From Lepas anatifera (Eukaryota > Arthropoda > Thecostraca > Lepadidae): a DNA stretch of 64,000 nt. Numbering within the stretch: position 1 is the stretch's first letter; every line of letters begins with the position of its first letter. The notes under the pieces are model-generated. The model saw only the letters and a list, made by a program, of their open reading frames with translations. It did not search any database and was not told where the DNA came from. This document shows, one piece after another, positions 33,346 to 45,365 of the stretch. The stretch is from the NCBI GenBank assembly GCA_034440635.1, contig JAOTON010001071.1, positions 1 to 64,000 on the forward strand, read 5' to 3'. The position numbers and the translations under genes were made by a program.

Positions 33346-33654
33346 TCACCTTGCATTGATACTATTTTCCATCTCCGGGAACGATGTAATTGTGTGAGTT
33401 AGTGGTGCTCATATGATAAGTTATACTTGTTTCAATTATTGATAAAGTCGCGACATCTTTGTAAATTTTCGTTTAAGGCTGAAAGGTCCATTATTAATCG
33501 GTTCATTTGCCCTCGTCTCCCTCGAAACAATGAATCCCTTTTTATCACTTTTAATGGCTGCAATTTTTATTTTCATAAATATTGACCAAGTTATTGCCAG
33601 TTCAGTTTTTTTTATAAATTTTGTCCAAGTTGCTCTCAGTTCGATTGTTGGAGC

Positions 33655-34165
33655 CGGAGTCTCACTAAGTCATCAATGAACTTGTCACGGAGACCCCGAC
33701 CCCACCACCCGAACGAGTAACTCCCACAATGAAGGGCTGATTTTAGAAGCCAACGTTTAACGTCCCACAAAGCACGGGGACGGCCGCCTCGTTCAGGTCA
33801 CCCTCTCACCAGTCAGTTGCCAGCCGACCTGTTCGTCGGGTAGACTATTGAGCGCCGGATCATCTCAGGGGAACCGATCCCAAGCCTGGACATGCACTGC
33901 CACTGCATGCTTCTGAGCCGCGGACCGGAGCCCAACGCTCTGCCAAATGAGCTACCGGGGCGGCAAGGAGGCGGTTTTAGGAGTAGGTGTCTCACTAGAG
34001 TCATCAAGGGACTTTTGACGGAGACCCCGACCCCACCACCCAAACGAGCAACTCCCACGATAAAGTGTTAATCAAGGAAACAAAGTTGAAAGTCCCACAA
34101 GGCATAACGAAGACCGTCTACCTCAGGTCACTCCCTCACCAGTCAGTTGCCAGCTGGCCTTCAAC
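33655..34165 (+). repeat. Direct duplication, about 180 bp at 330-bp spacing
   Basis: Two copies share CTCACTA, GGAGACCCCGACCCCACCAC, GAGTAACTCCCAC/GAGCAACTCCCAC and CACCAGTCAGTTGCCAGC, starting near 33661 and 33991. A tRNA-like repeat lies between them. Confidence 0.75.
33835..33965 (-). mobile_element. tRNA-like repeat
   Basis: On the minus strand, GCCCCGGTAGCTCATTTGGC followed by AGAGCGTTGGGCTCCGG looks like the 5' half of a tRNA with an A box. The expected B box and matching acceptor stem are not found, so it is a tRNA-derived repeat. Confidence 0.5.
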
Positions 34166-34192
34166 ATTTACGGTACCTACCACCTCCCAGTT

Positions 34193-34972
34193 GACCTAAA
34201 TTATTTTTCCAGAAGCTGCAAAATGTTGTGTTAGAGGTAGATGGAGTACAGTGGCGCTGCGCGAAGGTGTTTTGTTACTACCCGTAGAGACCTGAGGAGG
34301 CCGGTTGCCCACCCCCTCGGGTGGGCGCGCGTTAATTGTCATAAATTCTGACACTTGCACGATGAAAATTTCGTAAAGACAAAGCAGTATGATTTCCAGC
34401 AACCGATTACAAAAGCAATCGCTATGTTTGCGGCGTTGAACATAAGGCTGTACTACCGCATTGCTCAAAAACCGTCTACATACCTACCTTAGGTGCTAAA
34501 TATCTGGAACTTATAGCAAGAACGCATTTTTTTATTTTTGCTATCGAAAGATATATTTTGAAGAAAAATTTTTGAGGTGTCTAAAAGGGCAATTTCAACT
34601 GCGAAAACGTCAAGCTAGGTCAAAAAGAAAAGGTCAAACAAATTAAAAGTAAAAAAATTTTCAAATTTTGAAATTTTCTTTTTCAAAATAAACTATAATT
34701 CAAGACGAGTTCAATGATATACAAAACTTGTTAATCAGGTGATGCGTTTTTGAGTTATGAAGCATCAAAGATGAGTCTACAACGTGCCCTCCCGAAAATG
34801 CCTCGGGCTATAACTCGGTCACCGTTGGTCGGAGGGGGCTAAGATTCTCACAGGCGTGTTTCTGACCCAAAAATACCCCGGAGACAAAGTTTCAGATTTT
34901 TTCAAGACATGGTGGTATGAAATTGAAATATTTTTGGTCGTTTTGTCCTGGAATGCCCCAGCTCCCAACACC
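34193..34972 (-). repeat. Family D repeat, right arm of the inverted duplication
   Basis: Reverse-complement counterpart of 31611-32372, with scattered substitutions. The arms are separated by about 1.8 kb. Confidence 0.8.
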
Positions 34973-36743
34973 ACATCCCTTACCTACGCGCCTCGGTGTT
35001 AAAAATACGCTCTCTCGCTGAAATTAAGGCTTTGGAAATAGAAAAACATTCAAATACAGATCCAAAAATATGCAGATGACTGCACGGGCAGTGATGCAGG
35101 GATGTAAAGTCGGCCGTGAAATTTATGAGAACAAATGCTTTTGAAGAACCATCTCAGATTCAATTAAATCTCAGCAAATGCAAAGCGACAAAGCGATTCG
35201 GCTCGGCCCTTAGAAGCACGACAATAATGACGTCTGTAGGAGGCGAGTGGCAGGACGGGGTAAAATTATGTGGATTTGGTTCCGTGCTGCTGTAAATCGT
35301 TTTGCCACTTATCCAGATTATGCACCAGCTTTTAGGGGTACAATGGTAATCTGGAATCAACGATCACTAACACTTAAATACAGAACAAGGACTGCAGCCG
35401 GCTGATATCCCAACTCGGACCCGGAATTAAAGAAGAGCGAGACGAACCGGTGTTATGGCCCTATCGACCTGTCGCGGCGCGATAAGGACGGGCCGGGGGT
35501 GCACGTGCCGACCCGGGCCGCCGCCTGAGGCCCGGTGACCTCACTGGCACAGCGCAGACCTCGTCACAGACAGCGGCTCATCGCCAACGACCCCGCGTAA
35601 GGCTTCCTGACAGCCCCGCGAGCTCGAAATAGCCTTGCTCGCCGACATTTGAACATTAAGAAGAATTAAAAAAAACTTTTGGGACTTCAGGGCGAGTTTG
35701 CAGCAGCTGGGCGGGGCCGGCGCGGCGCACCGAGCTCCCTCACCTCGGACACAGGTACCTGCCGCGAATTGCCGTGATTATAAAAACTAGAACTGGATGG
35801 TTTAACACCAGCCTGGAAAGCCTTATACTTTACTATTCACCCAAGCTTTCATAATAGCCAATCTCAAACCCTTTAACAGCAAGACCATGAAACGCGTAAA
35901 AGATCATGTTCAGTCAGATCAGTCAGAACCTAAAGCCCAAAAACGACACCTGTTATCTTTGTTTAACCTGTCACGACCGCAATGAAGACTTGGGTCGAAA
36001 GTGAATGTAGTAGTTCGTCATCATTTCTTACGGGCTATCTTTCACCGTTCGCGTTTTTTTGTTGCATTTCCTGTACTAGCCGGCATCGAAGGGGCTCAAT
36101 CCAACCCCACATCACGGCGAAGGTGGATCTGAGGCCCACCGAGGCGGTCGTTAAGCTCCACAAGTAATGATAAGCTCGGCATTCCCCGCTCGGCGGGTTG
36201 ACAAGGTGTTAGGAGGTACGGAAGTGTACACAAAACCTCCTGCCGTGTGGGCGTAAAATCCGAGGCAATGAAACTGCCGGCGTGGCTGTTCCGGTCCAAA
36301 ATTGGGCACCACATGAATGAATGAACACTCCGCCTGGTAAAACTTCACCTGCACCACTCCAGAAATAATCTGATCGTCCAGGGCGCTGAACTTCAGCATT
36401 ATTGCCGGTCATGACCTCAGCGAAACGGCTTTCCTCGGAATTAGCAGGTAGAGGCCCTGAGGCTAGATCACTGCTGTCGAAGCCTTTACGGAGGCCAACT
36501 AAAGTTTGTATTGATTCTCGGAGGAACCAGCCGCGCCGACCGCGATCGCAGGGGGACCGGAAGCGTGGCGACATCGGAAGTCACGGAGCTGGGTTCAAGG
36601 GCGGGCGTGGCGCGCCGACGCCCGTCACCTCCATCAGAATCTCATTTGGCGCCGCCGCCGTGCCGCGACACTTGGCCTCGGCCGTCCCCGTCGGACCGAC
36701 GGTGGCGCCGGTGCACAGAGCAGACGCTAGCCAGCCGGCGCTA
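34973..36743. other. Unassigned, GC-rich DNA
   Basis: The 35400-35800 and 36500-36740 parts are GC-rich with many CpG. Frames of 60-121 codons occur on both strands. The minus frame 36151-36399 (ALDDQIISGVVQVKFYQAE...) looks protein-like but matches nothing I can name. A promoter or exon cannot be demonstrated. Confidence 0.35.
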
Positions 36744-38176
36744 GCACCACGCACTGCCTGCTAGCACCATGCACTGCCTGCTCGCACTATGCACTGTCTG
36801 CTCCACTGGCACCACACACAATGCCTGCTAGCACCACACACTGTCTGCTAGCACCACACACCGCCTGCTAGCACCATGCACTGCCTGCTAGCACCATGCA
36901 CCGCCTGCTAGCACCATGCACTGCCTGCTCGCACCATGCACCGCCTGCTAGCACCACACACTGCCTGCTAGCACCATGCACTGCCTGCTAGCACCATGAA
37001 CTGCCTGCTAGTACCATGCACTGCCTGCTCGCACCATGTACTTTCTGGTCCACTGGTGCCATGCACCGCCTGCTAGCACCATGCACTGCCTGCTCGCACC
37101 ACGCACTGCCTCCTCGCACCATGCACCGCCTGCTAGCACCATGCACTGCCTGCTAGCACCATGCACTGTCTGCTCGCACCACGCACTGCCTGCTAGCACC
37201 ATGCACCGCCTGCTAGCACCATGCACCGCCTGCTAGCACCATGCACTGCCTGCTCGCACCACGCCCTGCCTGCTCGCACCATGCACTGCCTGCTAGTACC
37301 ATGCACTGCCTGCTCGCACCATGCACCGCCTGCTAGCACCATGCACTGCCTGCTAGCACCATGCACTGCCTGCTAGCACCATGCACTGCCTGCTAGTACC
37401 ATGCACTGCCTGCTCGCACCATGTACTTTCTGGTCCACTGGTGCCATGCACCGCCTGCTAGCACCATGCACTGCCTGCTCGCACCACGCACTGCCTCCTC
37501 GCACCATGCACCGCCTGCTAGCACCACGCACTGCCTCCTCGCACCATGCACCGCCTGCTAGCACCATGCACTGCCTGCTCGCACCACGCACTGCCTGCTC
37601 GCACCACGCACTGCCTGCTCGCACCACGCGCTGCCTGCTAGCACCATGCACTGTCTGCTCGCACCACGCACTGCCTGCTAGCACCATGCACCGCCTGCTA
37701 GCACCATGCACTGCCTGCTAGCACCATGCACTGCCTGCGCACTACGCACTGCCTGCTCGCACCACGCACTGCCTGCTAGCACCATGCACTGTCTGCTCGC
37801 ACCACGCACTGCCTGCTAGCACCATGCACCGCCTGCTAGCACCATGCACTGCCTGCTCGCACCACGCACTGCCTCCTCGCACCATGCACCGCCTGCTAGC
37901 ACCATGCACTGCCTGCTAGCACCATGCACTGCCTGCTCGCACCACGCACTGCCTGCTCGCACCACGCACTGCCTGCTAGCACCATGCACTGTCTGCTCGC
38001 ACCACGCACTGCCTGCTAGCACCATGCACCGCCTGCTAGCACCATGCACCGCCTGCTAGCACCATGCACTGCCTGCTCGCACCACGCACTGCCTGCTCGC
38101 ACCATGCACTGCCTGCTAGTACCATGCACTGCCTGCTCGCACCACGCACTGCCTGCTCGCACCACGCACTGCCTGG
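36744..38176. repeat. 20-bp minisatellite (about 70 units)
   Basis: The unit is GCACCATGCACTGCCTGCTA with variants at the T/C and A/C positions. A rare 25-bp variant unit containing CTTTCTGGTCCACTGG occurs at 37041 and 37426, showing that blocks of about 385 bp were duplicated. Because 20 is not a multiple of three the frame returns every 60 bases, giving long repetitive frames on both strands that are not taken as genes. Confidence 0.95.
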
Positions 38177-38931
38177 TCCGTTCATACTCTGGATCCGTTT
38201 CTCAGCTTTGCTGAGATTTCGGGGGAGTGTAGGTGTCCGGCAGTCACCATTGTTCAGGAAACGCGCCGTCAGACCTGCGTACCGCACCTCCCAACCTCGG
38301 CACTGAAATTAATGAACCGCGGCGCGCAGGGACGCCCGGCCGCCACCCGGCAAATGCAATAACTGATTCCGCTTCGTGAGGAATGGCCCTTGATGCGGGC
38401 AGCAGATAAACGGCAAGCAAACAAATCGGAGAAAGCGAGGGGAGAGACGATGGTGAAACATAACACCCACGAAACCCGGTGGCGCTGGTCACGGCGCTTC
38501 ATCGCGCCGGCGAATCATCGCGCCCAGTACAGACAATGCACTTATAAAGCGTCTAATGGACAGCCATGGAGCCGTGCGTCGTACACGGAACGTATAATGT
38601 TACATTAGGGAAATGTGTCTGTGCAAGTGCAGACCGGGACTTCCAAAACACGCTGTAATCACGCACAAGTTAGTAGCACATTGCCCAGCAGCGCTGTAAT
38701 CAGAATCAATATGGTTTCCGGGAAAGTGAAATGTTCAAACAGCTTTTAGGGCTGTAGATTTAGCCTAAGCCTTCTTGCTCTGTAAACGGGCTTAGCGCGC
38801 AATTTTGCGAAGTTGCTTTACGTCAGGATGTGTTTAACTCTTTGATGTTGTGCTAGCAAAAATAACGATGAGGCGATTCCAGTGAAAAATATATATTTCC
38901 GGCGTAGCGATTTAACAGCCACAGAAACACT

Positions 38932-39140
38932 GGCCGGCGCACTAACAGCACAGAATGGCACTGTCCAGCGCTCTGAGGACACAAAATGTTACAGTCTGGC
39001 GCACTGAGGACACAATGTTACTGTCCGGCACACTGAGGACACAAAATGTTACTGTCCGGCACACTGAGGACACAGAATCTGACTGTCCGGCGCACTCAGA
39101 CACAGATTGGTACAGTCTGGCGCTTTGAGTACATAGAATG
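38932..39140. repeat. About 37-bp tandem repeat, six units
   Basis: The unit is of the type CACTGAGGACACAAAATGTT followed by ACTGTCCGGCA, repeated with decay toward the edges. Confidence 0.85.
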
Positions 39141-39339
39141 GCAAATTGTGGGTATTCAGTGGTCTAAAATAGCATTTATGGGCGTGCTGTTTTTTATAAA
39201 CTTTCCAAAAGCATCATTTTGAAGTTTTAGACGGAATAAAGTGGATGCGATAAGCTAAGGCTCATAAGAAAATGATGTGAAGTTGTTCCGATCACTTATA
39301 TTTGGGCAGGTAAATCCGTATTTGGAACAGTGATTTTCC

Positions 39340-40033
39340 TACCATTCAGGCGAGCGATCCCAAATTCGCCGCGGAAACGCTGTGAACGCGCCTTTAGCGG
39401 ACTCCATGAGAAAAAGACAAAAGATGAAAGCAAGAACACTGACCGGAAAAGGCAACCATCCATCTCCAGCTTTTGCAGCAATACCAAAGTCCAGAAGTGA
39501 CACACGGACAGCGCTAAGTGGAGGTCAGTCACAAAGGGGCTGACGGTGTTTCTAGTCAAGGACAGAACGCCAACTATTCTGGTGAATGGTGAGGCCTTCA
39601 GGGAGTTTTTTAGGGAGATCAGTCCAGAATATGAGGTTCCCGCCAAGAATACCAGAACAACATAAAGAAACTCTTTGCGGCTGAAAGAGGTAATCTGAAG
39701 AGATCTGAAAGAGAATGCGTCTGTGGCGATCACCTTTGACGGAGGTTCGACTTCAAACGGAGCGAGTTTCCACGATACCAGCGACGGCTTCATCACTGAT
39801 GATTTCAAGCTGAAATCCGAGATCCTCAGTGTAAAACAAAACAAGAGAGGCCATACAGCTCATAACTGAAGGAAAATACCTACTTAGTGCTGCAAAAATT
39901 TGAGATCGAGGAAAAGATTGTGAAATGTGCAACTGACATTAAAGAGCAGATTTCAAAGAAAAGGGGAGAGGGTAGGCTGCGTCTCGCACACAATGCACAC
40001 GACTTTTGAGGCGGCCACCAAGGAAGCGGTCCT
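39340..40033 (+). pseudogene. Second hAT transposase fragment
   Basis: Plus-strand pieces in order: VTKGLTVFLVKDRTPTILV (about 39528), then EAFREFFREISPEYEVP, matching the conserved hAT segment before the catalytic core. At 39718-39866, SVAITFDGGSTSNGASFHD has the first catalytic aspartate motif, with glycine where tryptophan is usual, followed by ITDDFKLKSEILSVK. Then FEIEEKIVKCATD. Frames change between pieces. The match ends where a family C end begins at about 40034. It is unrelated in ends to the hAT at 8.4 kb. The 182-codon frame on the minus strand here is its antisense shadow. Confidence 0.75.
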
Positions 40034-40458
40034 TAGCACGCGCACTGAAGTGGGGCTCGCAGCCCCCCTCCCCATCTGTTTTTTTCCGAGATGGCCGGAG
40101 AATCGCTCGCAGCGGAAACACGATACTTTGCCACGTTTAAAAGGATCGAACGGCGCCTCGATTGGTGAAGGAATTTTGAAAATAAGTCGATTTTTTTACT
40201 GATAGGCTTTCAAAGTCAGACCTCCATTTTGAAATCACAGCAATCGCGCAGTCGGACTAGTTCACTTGCATTGGAGACTGAGAAGTGACGTCATAACGCC
40301 ATATAACCGGGAAGATATGTCAGTCGCCTCACAGGAAGGTCAACATCAAGTTCAAAGGTCACAGATCAAGGTCAAATCTTCACTCTCAAGGTCATTGACC
40401 CCAGTGCTTCCCGTCAAATGGCGTTACCTGGTCTGATGTATATTATGCTATGACATAG

Positions 40459-41485
40459 TTAACACGCGCCCCGCTGGGGTCCCTTGCATGATGCGCCCCG
40501 CTGGGGGGCGTTTTTCACCCCCTCCGTATCTCGTTCCCAACGATAGCTAAAGGAGAATTACGGGCGGCGTTCGAAAGCTCTTGACAAGACGAAAAAAATT
40601 TATAAGAAGAATTTTTATGTCAGGTCAATATTGAGGTCAGCATAGGTCAAAGAATGCTCCATAGGCTCACAACAGAGTAGTGTACGTTTCCCTCTCTAGA
40701 TCTGCCGTCAGGGGAGCTAGAGCAAATCTTAATGCATCATTGGATTCCTCTCATCGCGGCGAATCGAATGATGTATAATATAACCTTGATAGGTCAATTG
40801 GTCAAAATGACCTGACCTCGACCTAGGTCAGGGTCACAGAGTGACCTGGTATGGTCATATTGCATATCAATCGACTCCCCGTGACAATATAAACACAATG
40901 CAAGCAAAATGGGAGCTTTATCTCAATTCAGTGAGAAGTTATTGGCAAACCAATCACTCTCTGCTCCCGTGACCTGATATGACCTTTGAGAGGTCAGATG
41001 CTCAAAAACCCAACTTTATGGTCAAGATCGTGGTAAGAATAGACAGTTTGAGGATTTTCAGCCATATCTCCATATCTATCCAGTATTTCCTGAAAACGAG
41101 TCCATTCTATTTTTTACCATAGACTTATAATGGGGTGACCAAAAAATTGACCCCACCTTAGGTCACCAATATCGAAATTCCGAGATAGCAGATTTGTAGA
41201 CCCTAATGACTTTATCATATTGTGGAAGTTTCAAACTGATCGGTTCGCTAATGTTCTCTGGGCGCTGCTTCAAACTCGTGATTTTAGGTTTTGAGGTCGG
41301 GTGACTTGACGCTGAATAGCTCCTTGACCTGACATGACCTTAACTAAAAAAATTTGGTCAGATAGGTAAAATTGATCAGGGATAACGTACCGTAAGTTTC
41401 GTTGTTCTGCGTTTCTTCGTTTTTGAGCTATCTGGGAAAAACCAAGAGGGGGTGCGAATTTCGCGCCCCCAGCGGGGCGCGTTAA
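40459..41485 (+). mobile_element. Family B2 element (TTAACACGCGCCCC ends)
   Basis: It begins TTAACACGCGCCCCGCTGGGG and ends CCCCAGCGGGGCGCGTTAA, near-perfect inverted ends with TTAA. The interior resembles family B (GGTCA clusters, a TATCTCGTTCCCAACG block, a GAAGTTATTGG block) but is clearly diverged. Non-coding. Confidence 0.8.
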
Positions 41486-41645
41486 GGTACATACCTCAAT
41501 GTAAAGGTCAAGGTCAAGTCATTGGTAAAGGTTAATCCTCATTTCCCGCCAAACGGCTGCTATAGTGCTAGTCATAGTGTACATACATTATAGGTAGTGT
41601 ATCAGATTGTGACCTCATAGGTCAATGGCCTTGAATGACCTTGAA

Positions 41646-43324
41646 CTCCAATTTGTAGTCGATTATTTGCGACCTTCCCTCTATGACCCTGATCCACCTG
41701 ATCATCTTGTTCCACAAAAGTCCGCGAACGAGGGGATATTTCCGAGCAGGTGGGCGGAGGCTAATACTGTACCTATCTTCAAAAAAGGATCACGGAAACT
41801 ACCACAAAATTATCCGAGCGTATCACTTCTCCCAATATTTGGAAAAATTCTCGAAAAATGTGTGTATGCAACATTGCTAGCTCATGTACAACCACTCTTA
41901 TCTCAGAATCAACACGGCTTCGTCCCACGCCGGTCATGTGACACAAATTTGGCAACATTACTAAAAACGGCGTGGGACTCGATATCTTCCGGGCACCAAA
42001 CTGACATAATTTATACTGATTATTCCGCGGCCTTTCAAACTGTCAATCATAAATTACTTATCTATAAGCTCCGGGAATCTTACAACATTTCTGGTCCAGC
42101 TCTAAATTGGATCGCATCATATCTTGGTTCTCGAAAACAGCGGGTTGTCATTAACGTGAAACACTCAAACTGGTCGGAACTTAGCTCTGGGACTCCGGAA
42201 GGTAGCCAAATTTCACCGCTGCTGTTCGCATTGTTCATAAATGATCTTCCTGATCAAATATGAACAAACTCACTGCTCTTGCTGACGATGGGAAGCTCTT
42301 TCATAAAATTACCTGCCCAGATGATGCAAAATTGCTCCAGGAGGATCTGGACAGGCTGGTATCGTGGTCCGATACCTGGAAATTGAATTTAAAGCCAGCC
42401 AAGTGTCAATCCTTTCGAATTACTCTTAGAAAGAAAGTTGTCGCATCCGAATACAAAATTCGAATTGTCACCTTGGATCACGTAGAGAAAATTCGGGACC
42501 TCGGCTTTTGGTTGGACTCTAAATTGACTTTTTCCGATCATGTGGATTTCGTCGTTGGCAAAGCCAATAGGATGCTGGATCTTCTGATACGCTCACTCCA
42601 GATAGGTCGAATGGGAAGACAGTTCCAGACAGACCCTATTTTGGCTGCATATTTTGGAAATGTTAGATCAATTCTTGAGTATAGTTGCGTCATCTGGGGC
42701 GGAGCTGCAAAGTGATAATTGGACAGAATCGAAAAAGTTCAGGCACAAATTCGTCATGTGGCTGGTCTCAAACATTCACTCATCTCGGACATAGAATTCA
42801 CTGTTATATCACGATCTTCTAAACCTTCTTAAAATTTTGCTTTGTTTTTCAATTATTTCCGGGAAAATTGACTCCGCCCCCTGCTCGGGGCGTTCCCCTC
42901 ACATGTACATACCTCAGCGGCGAACCAGGTCTATGAGAGCAATTGCTCCATGTTCCGGTGGCACGCGTGGAAACAATAAGGCGTGGTTTGTTTTTGCGGG
43001 CGGCGCTCTGTTTCAACAGTCATGTTACGCGATATCCGGAAGCCGACCCTTTCAATTCAACATTGGCAGCTTTTAAATCGAGTGTCAAGAAACATATACG
43101 AAGCCACCCACTTTGAATCTTTAAAGGGCGGTAGATTTATTTGTTTCCGTGAGGTGAAGTGCAGTGTTTTTCCTGTTCATTTTAAAATTTTCATCTGTAC
43201 AATTTTACAGTCTTATTATCTTACCATGTCTCATGTTCACTCATTTATCCGATGTTGACTTTGACTTCGGCTATAATTGGGTGCATACTTGTTGCTGATT
43301 ATGCTCAATAAATAAAAAACAAAA
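41646..43324 (+). mobile_element. LINE inserted in family C
   Basis: 5'-truncated non-LTR retrotransposon starting within RT and ending in an AATAAATAAAAAAC tail at about 43307-43320. Flanking family C sequence resumes immediately after the tail. No clean target duplication is visible. Confidence 0.7.
41730..42715 (+). pseudogene. Reverse transcriptase of the LINE, frameshifted
   Basis: First frame to 42263: RWAEANTVPIFKKGS, SVSLLPIFGKILEK, QHGFVPRRSCDTNL, then motif A TDYSAAFQTVNHKLL (the first aspartate kept, the second residue pair changed from FD to FQ), SSGTPEGSQISPLLFALFIN (PEGS where PQGS is usual). It stops just before the active-site region. The next frame, overlapping by four bases, has ALADDGKLF (LADD in place of FADD), WKLNLKPAKC, IRDLGFWLDSKLTFSDHV and a stop at 42715. 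The changes at key motifs and the frame break make it inactive. The group is CR1/L2/Jockey-like. Confidence 0.8.
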
Positions 43325-43588
43325 ATCTTTAGCTTATTCCCGTCTTTTTCCCGCATAATCACGGCATTTCCCAATAGCTCCCCAGCATGGCCAAATTTGA
43401 CCTTTATGACCTCATTTGAGCTTGAAGATAATGACCTATGCCAATGATAATTTGTCATGAATTCGATCCCAAAAGCACCCACACACCCAACTCCCGTATT
43501 TCTACCCCTCTTAGTTTCCGAGATCTTAGGGGGCCTACCAGGCCCCCTTCCAGTGCGCGTAAGTGCCAGACCCCCTCCAGTGCGGGCG

Positions 43589-44102
43589 TTAAAGGGAATG
43601 TGACACCTTCATTATGGGATTTGAACTAAAGATAGCCATGTGATAGAGTATGTCGAGAAACCAGTTGACCTGTACTTCATTTGTCCCAGAACAAGTTATA
43701 AGGCATGCCCGAAAACCCGGTACTCTATATATAATTTGTCTTGAAACTCAAAATTTCCGCAGAGAAAAGCTAAAAACCTACCTGAAATGTACCCCTCATG
43801 TACCTCAAGCAGCAGGCCACAGTTGTCAGGCTGTTGGTGTGACGACATATGCTGACGTCATGGTGACTATCAGCCAATCGAAGCCCTTGAACCCTATGGA
43901 ATATGGTAGTGGTTGCCAGATCATGACATCATCCACAGGCAGAGAATTATTTTTCCCTGGAGGCGCATTTTAAAAATCAAAACATTGAGCTTATTGTACA
44001 TTTTTCAGAGAAATCATGGACGATTCCATGATTTTAAGGATAAAAGCGCCCCTAATTACACTAAATTCCAGGATTCCACCAAGGTGCCCCATTCCCTTTA
44101 AA
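43589..44102 (-). mobile_element. MITE A copy 4, inserted at the TTAA end of family C
   Basis: The ends are TTAAAGGGAATGTGACACC and GTGCCCCATTCCCTTTAA. The left TTAA coincides with the TTAA that terminates the family C element. The interior matches the other copies, including GCTGACGTCATGGT and CAGATCATGACATCATCC. Confidence 0.8.
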
Positions 44103-44555
44103 ACCCACGTGCTGAACATGATCTTGGTACTGAACTGACACAGACCTCAATATTAACACGCGCACTGACGGGGGCGGGTACCCCCCCTCGGGTTTTTCAG
44201 AAATAGCATAAAAACGGCGGTGCGTAGCGCCGCCGTACTTGGCATACATTTCCCTCATCATTTTTTCAACTTTTGTGAAAATTTTAAGGTCAGGTCATCT
44301 CAGGTCAGGTCACCACCACAGGTCATGTTCAGGTCTGTGGAACAAATTTTAAACTCAGATTTTACTAGCTTAGCCTCCTCAAGAAAAATATCAATATTGC
44401 TCCACGGCCTCGGCTTGGCAGATCACGAGAGCTTCGAAATTGCGCGTAGTGTTTACAAGTTCATCCCTGCCACCCAACGGTTCACGCAGTAAATGTTATT
44501 CGCAGTTGCAAACATAGTTCACGCGCACAGAGCAGAATAACGCGGCGTTTGGGGC

Positions 44556-44606
44556 GATGCTGGTGGCGGTGCTGGTGGTGGTGTTGGTGGCGGTGCGGCG
44601 TGGCGT
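44556..44606. repeat. GGT/GGC trinucleotide-like microsatellite
   Basis: Imperfect (GGTGGC/GGTGCT)n run of about 50 bp. It lies in sequence between family B segments and is not part of the reference family B copy. Confidence 0.7.
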
Positions 44607-45365
44607 GGTTTGGCGATGATGGATTATTAGATCAAATTTGGCACTTGTCTGAGCTGCTGGTCAGGATGGCGTGGGGCTCGCTCGGCAGCGAACATGTGAT
44701 AAAAAATAAAGAAGACAACGCGAAAGGTACCTTGTAACAAGTGCATATATTGCACTTTTGTGCCAATCGCCTGTTTATGATATGTGATGCATAACGAGTA
44801 TGGAAAAATATAAGTCTGTCTGTCTGTCAAGTGACCTGACCCCAAAAAAGTTTAAGATAACATAAGTCGGAACAGGGTGAACTTATCCGATCGAAACTCA
44901 TATCACATAATGGGCCCACCGAGTTCTCTAAAATATCTTCCGGTATTTTTTATATCGATGACCTAAGGTCAGGTACGAGCCATGACCTCTCCATTGGAAA
45001 TAAATGGGGAAACGGTTTTAAGTGAATAACTTAGTAACGGATGACGATGGAGCGTTTATTTTAACTGAATTAGATTCGCCTTGTTTTTGCGGTTCTAATG
45101 ATATGCATTTTATATCATTTGACCGTGACCTGACCTCAGGTCAGGTAAAATCTTTGATTTGACCTAGTAAGGTCACATACATCATTCGGATCGGCTTGCT
45201 GCGAGGATTCATATAGTTCAAATAGTTTTGCTGTATCTTTACTTGTTCATATGTAAAGACCGAAAACCTTCATTTACATGTTATCCCTGTTACGACATGT
45301 TTTGACGTTTAGTGACCTTAATGTGACCTGACAAAAAAATGGTCCAAACATTTTCAATGGAGAAG

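Larger units (their letters stand above)
40034..43591 (-). mobile_element. Family C element split by B2 and a LINE
   Basis: Reverse-oriented copy of the 17.2-kb element, beginning TTAGCACGCGCACTGAAGTG and ending CCCCCTCCAGTGCGGGCGTTAA. Three family C segments are seen: 40034-40458, 41486-41645 and 43325-43591. They are separated by a B2 element and a LINE. About 50 bp of family C are missing at the LINE junction. Confidence 0.75.

Noticed and set aside
33835..33965. Candidate functional tRNA gene on the minus strand
   Set aside because: The A box is good, but there is no B box or pairing acceptor stem.
36744..38306. Long repetitive frames (MHCLLAPCT-type and SAWCEQAV-type) on both strands
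   Set aside because: They come from the 20-bp minisatellite, which keeps both strands open; no flanking coding structure is seen.
39296..39844. 182-codon frame on the minus strand
   Set aside because: It is antisense to clear hAT transposase pieces on the plus strand.
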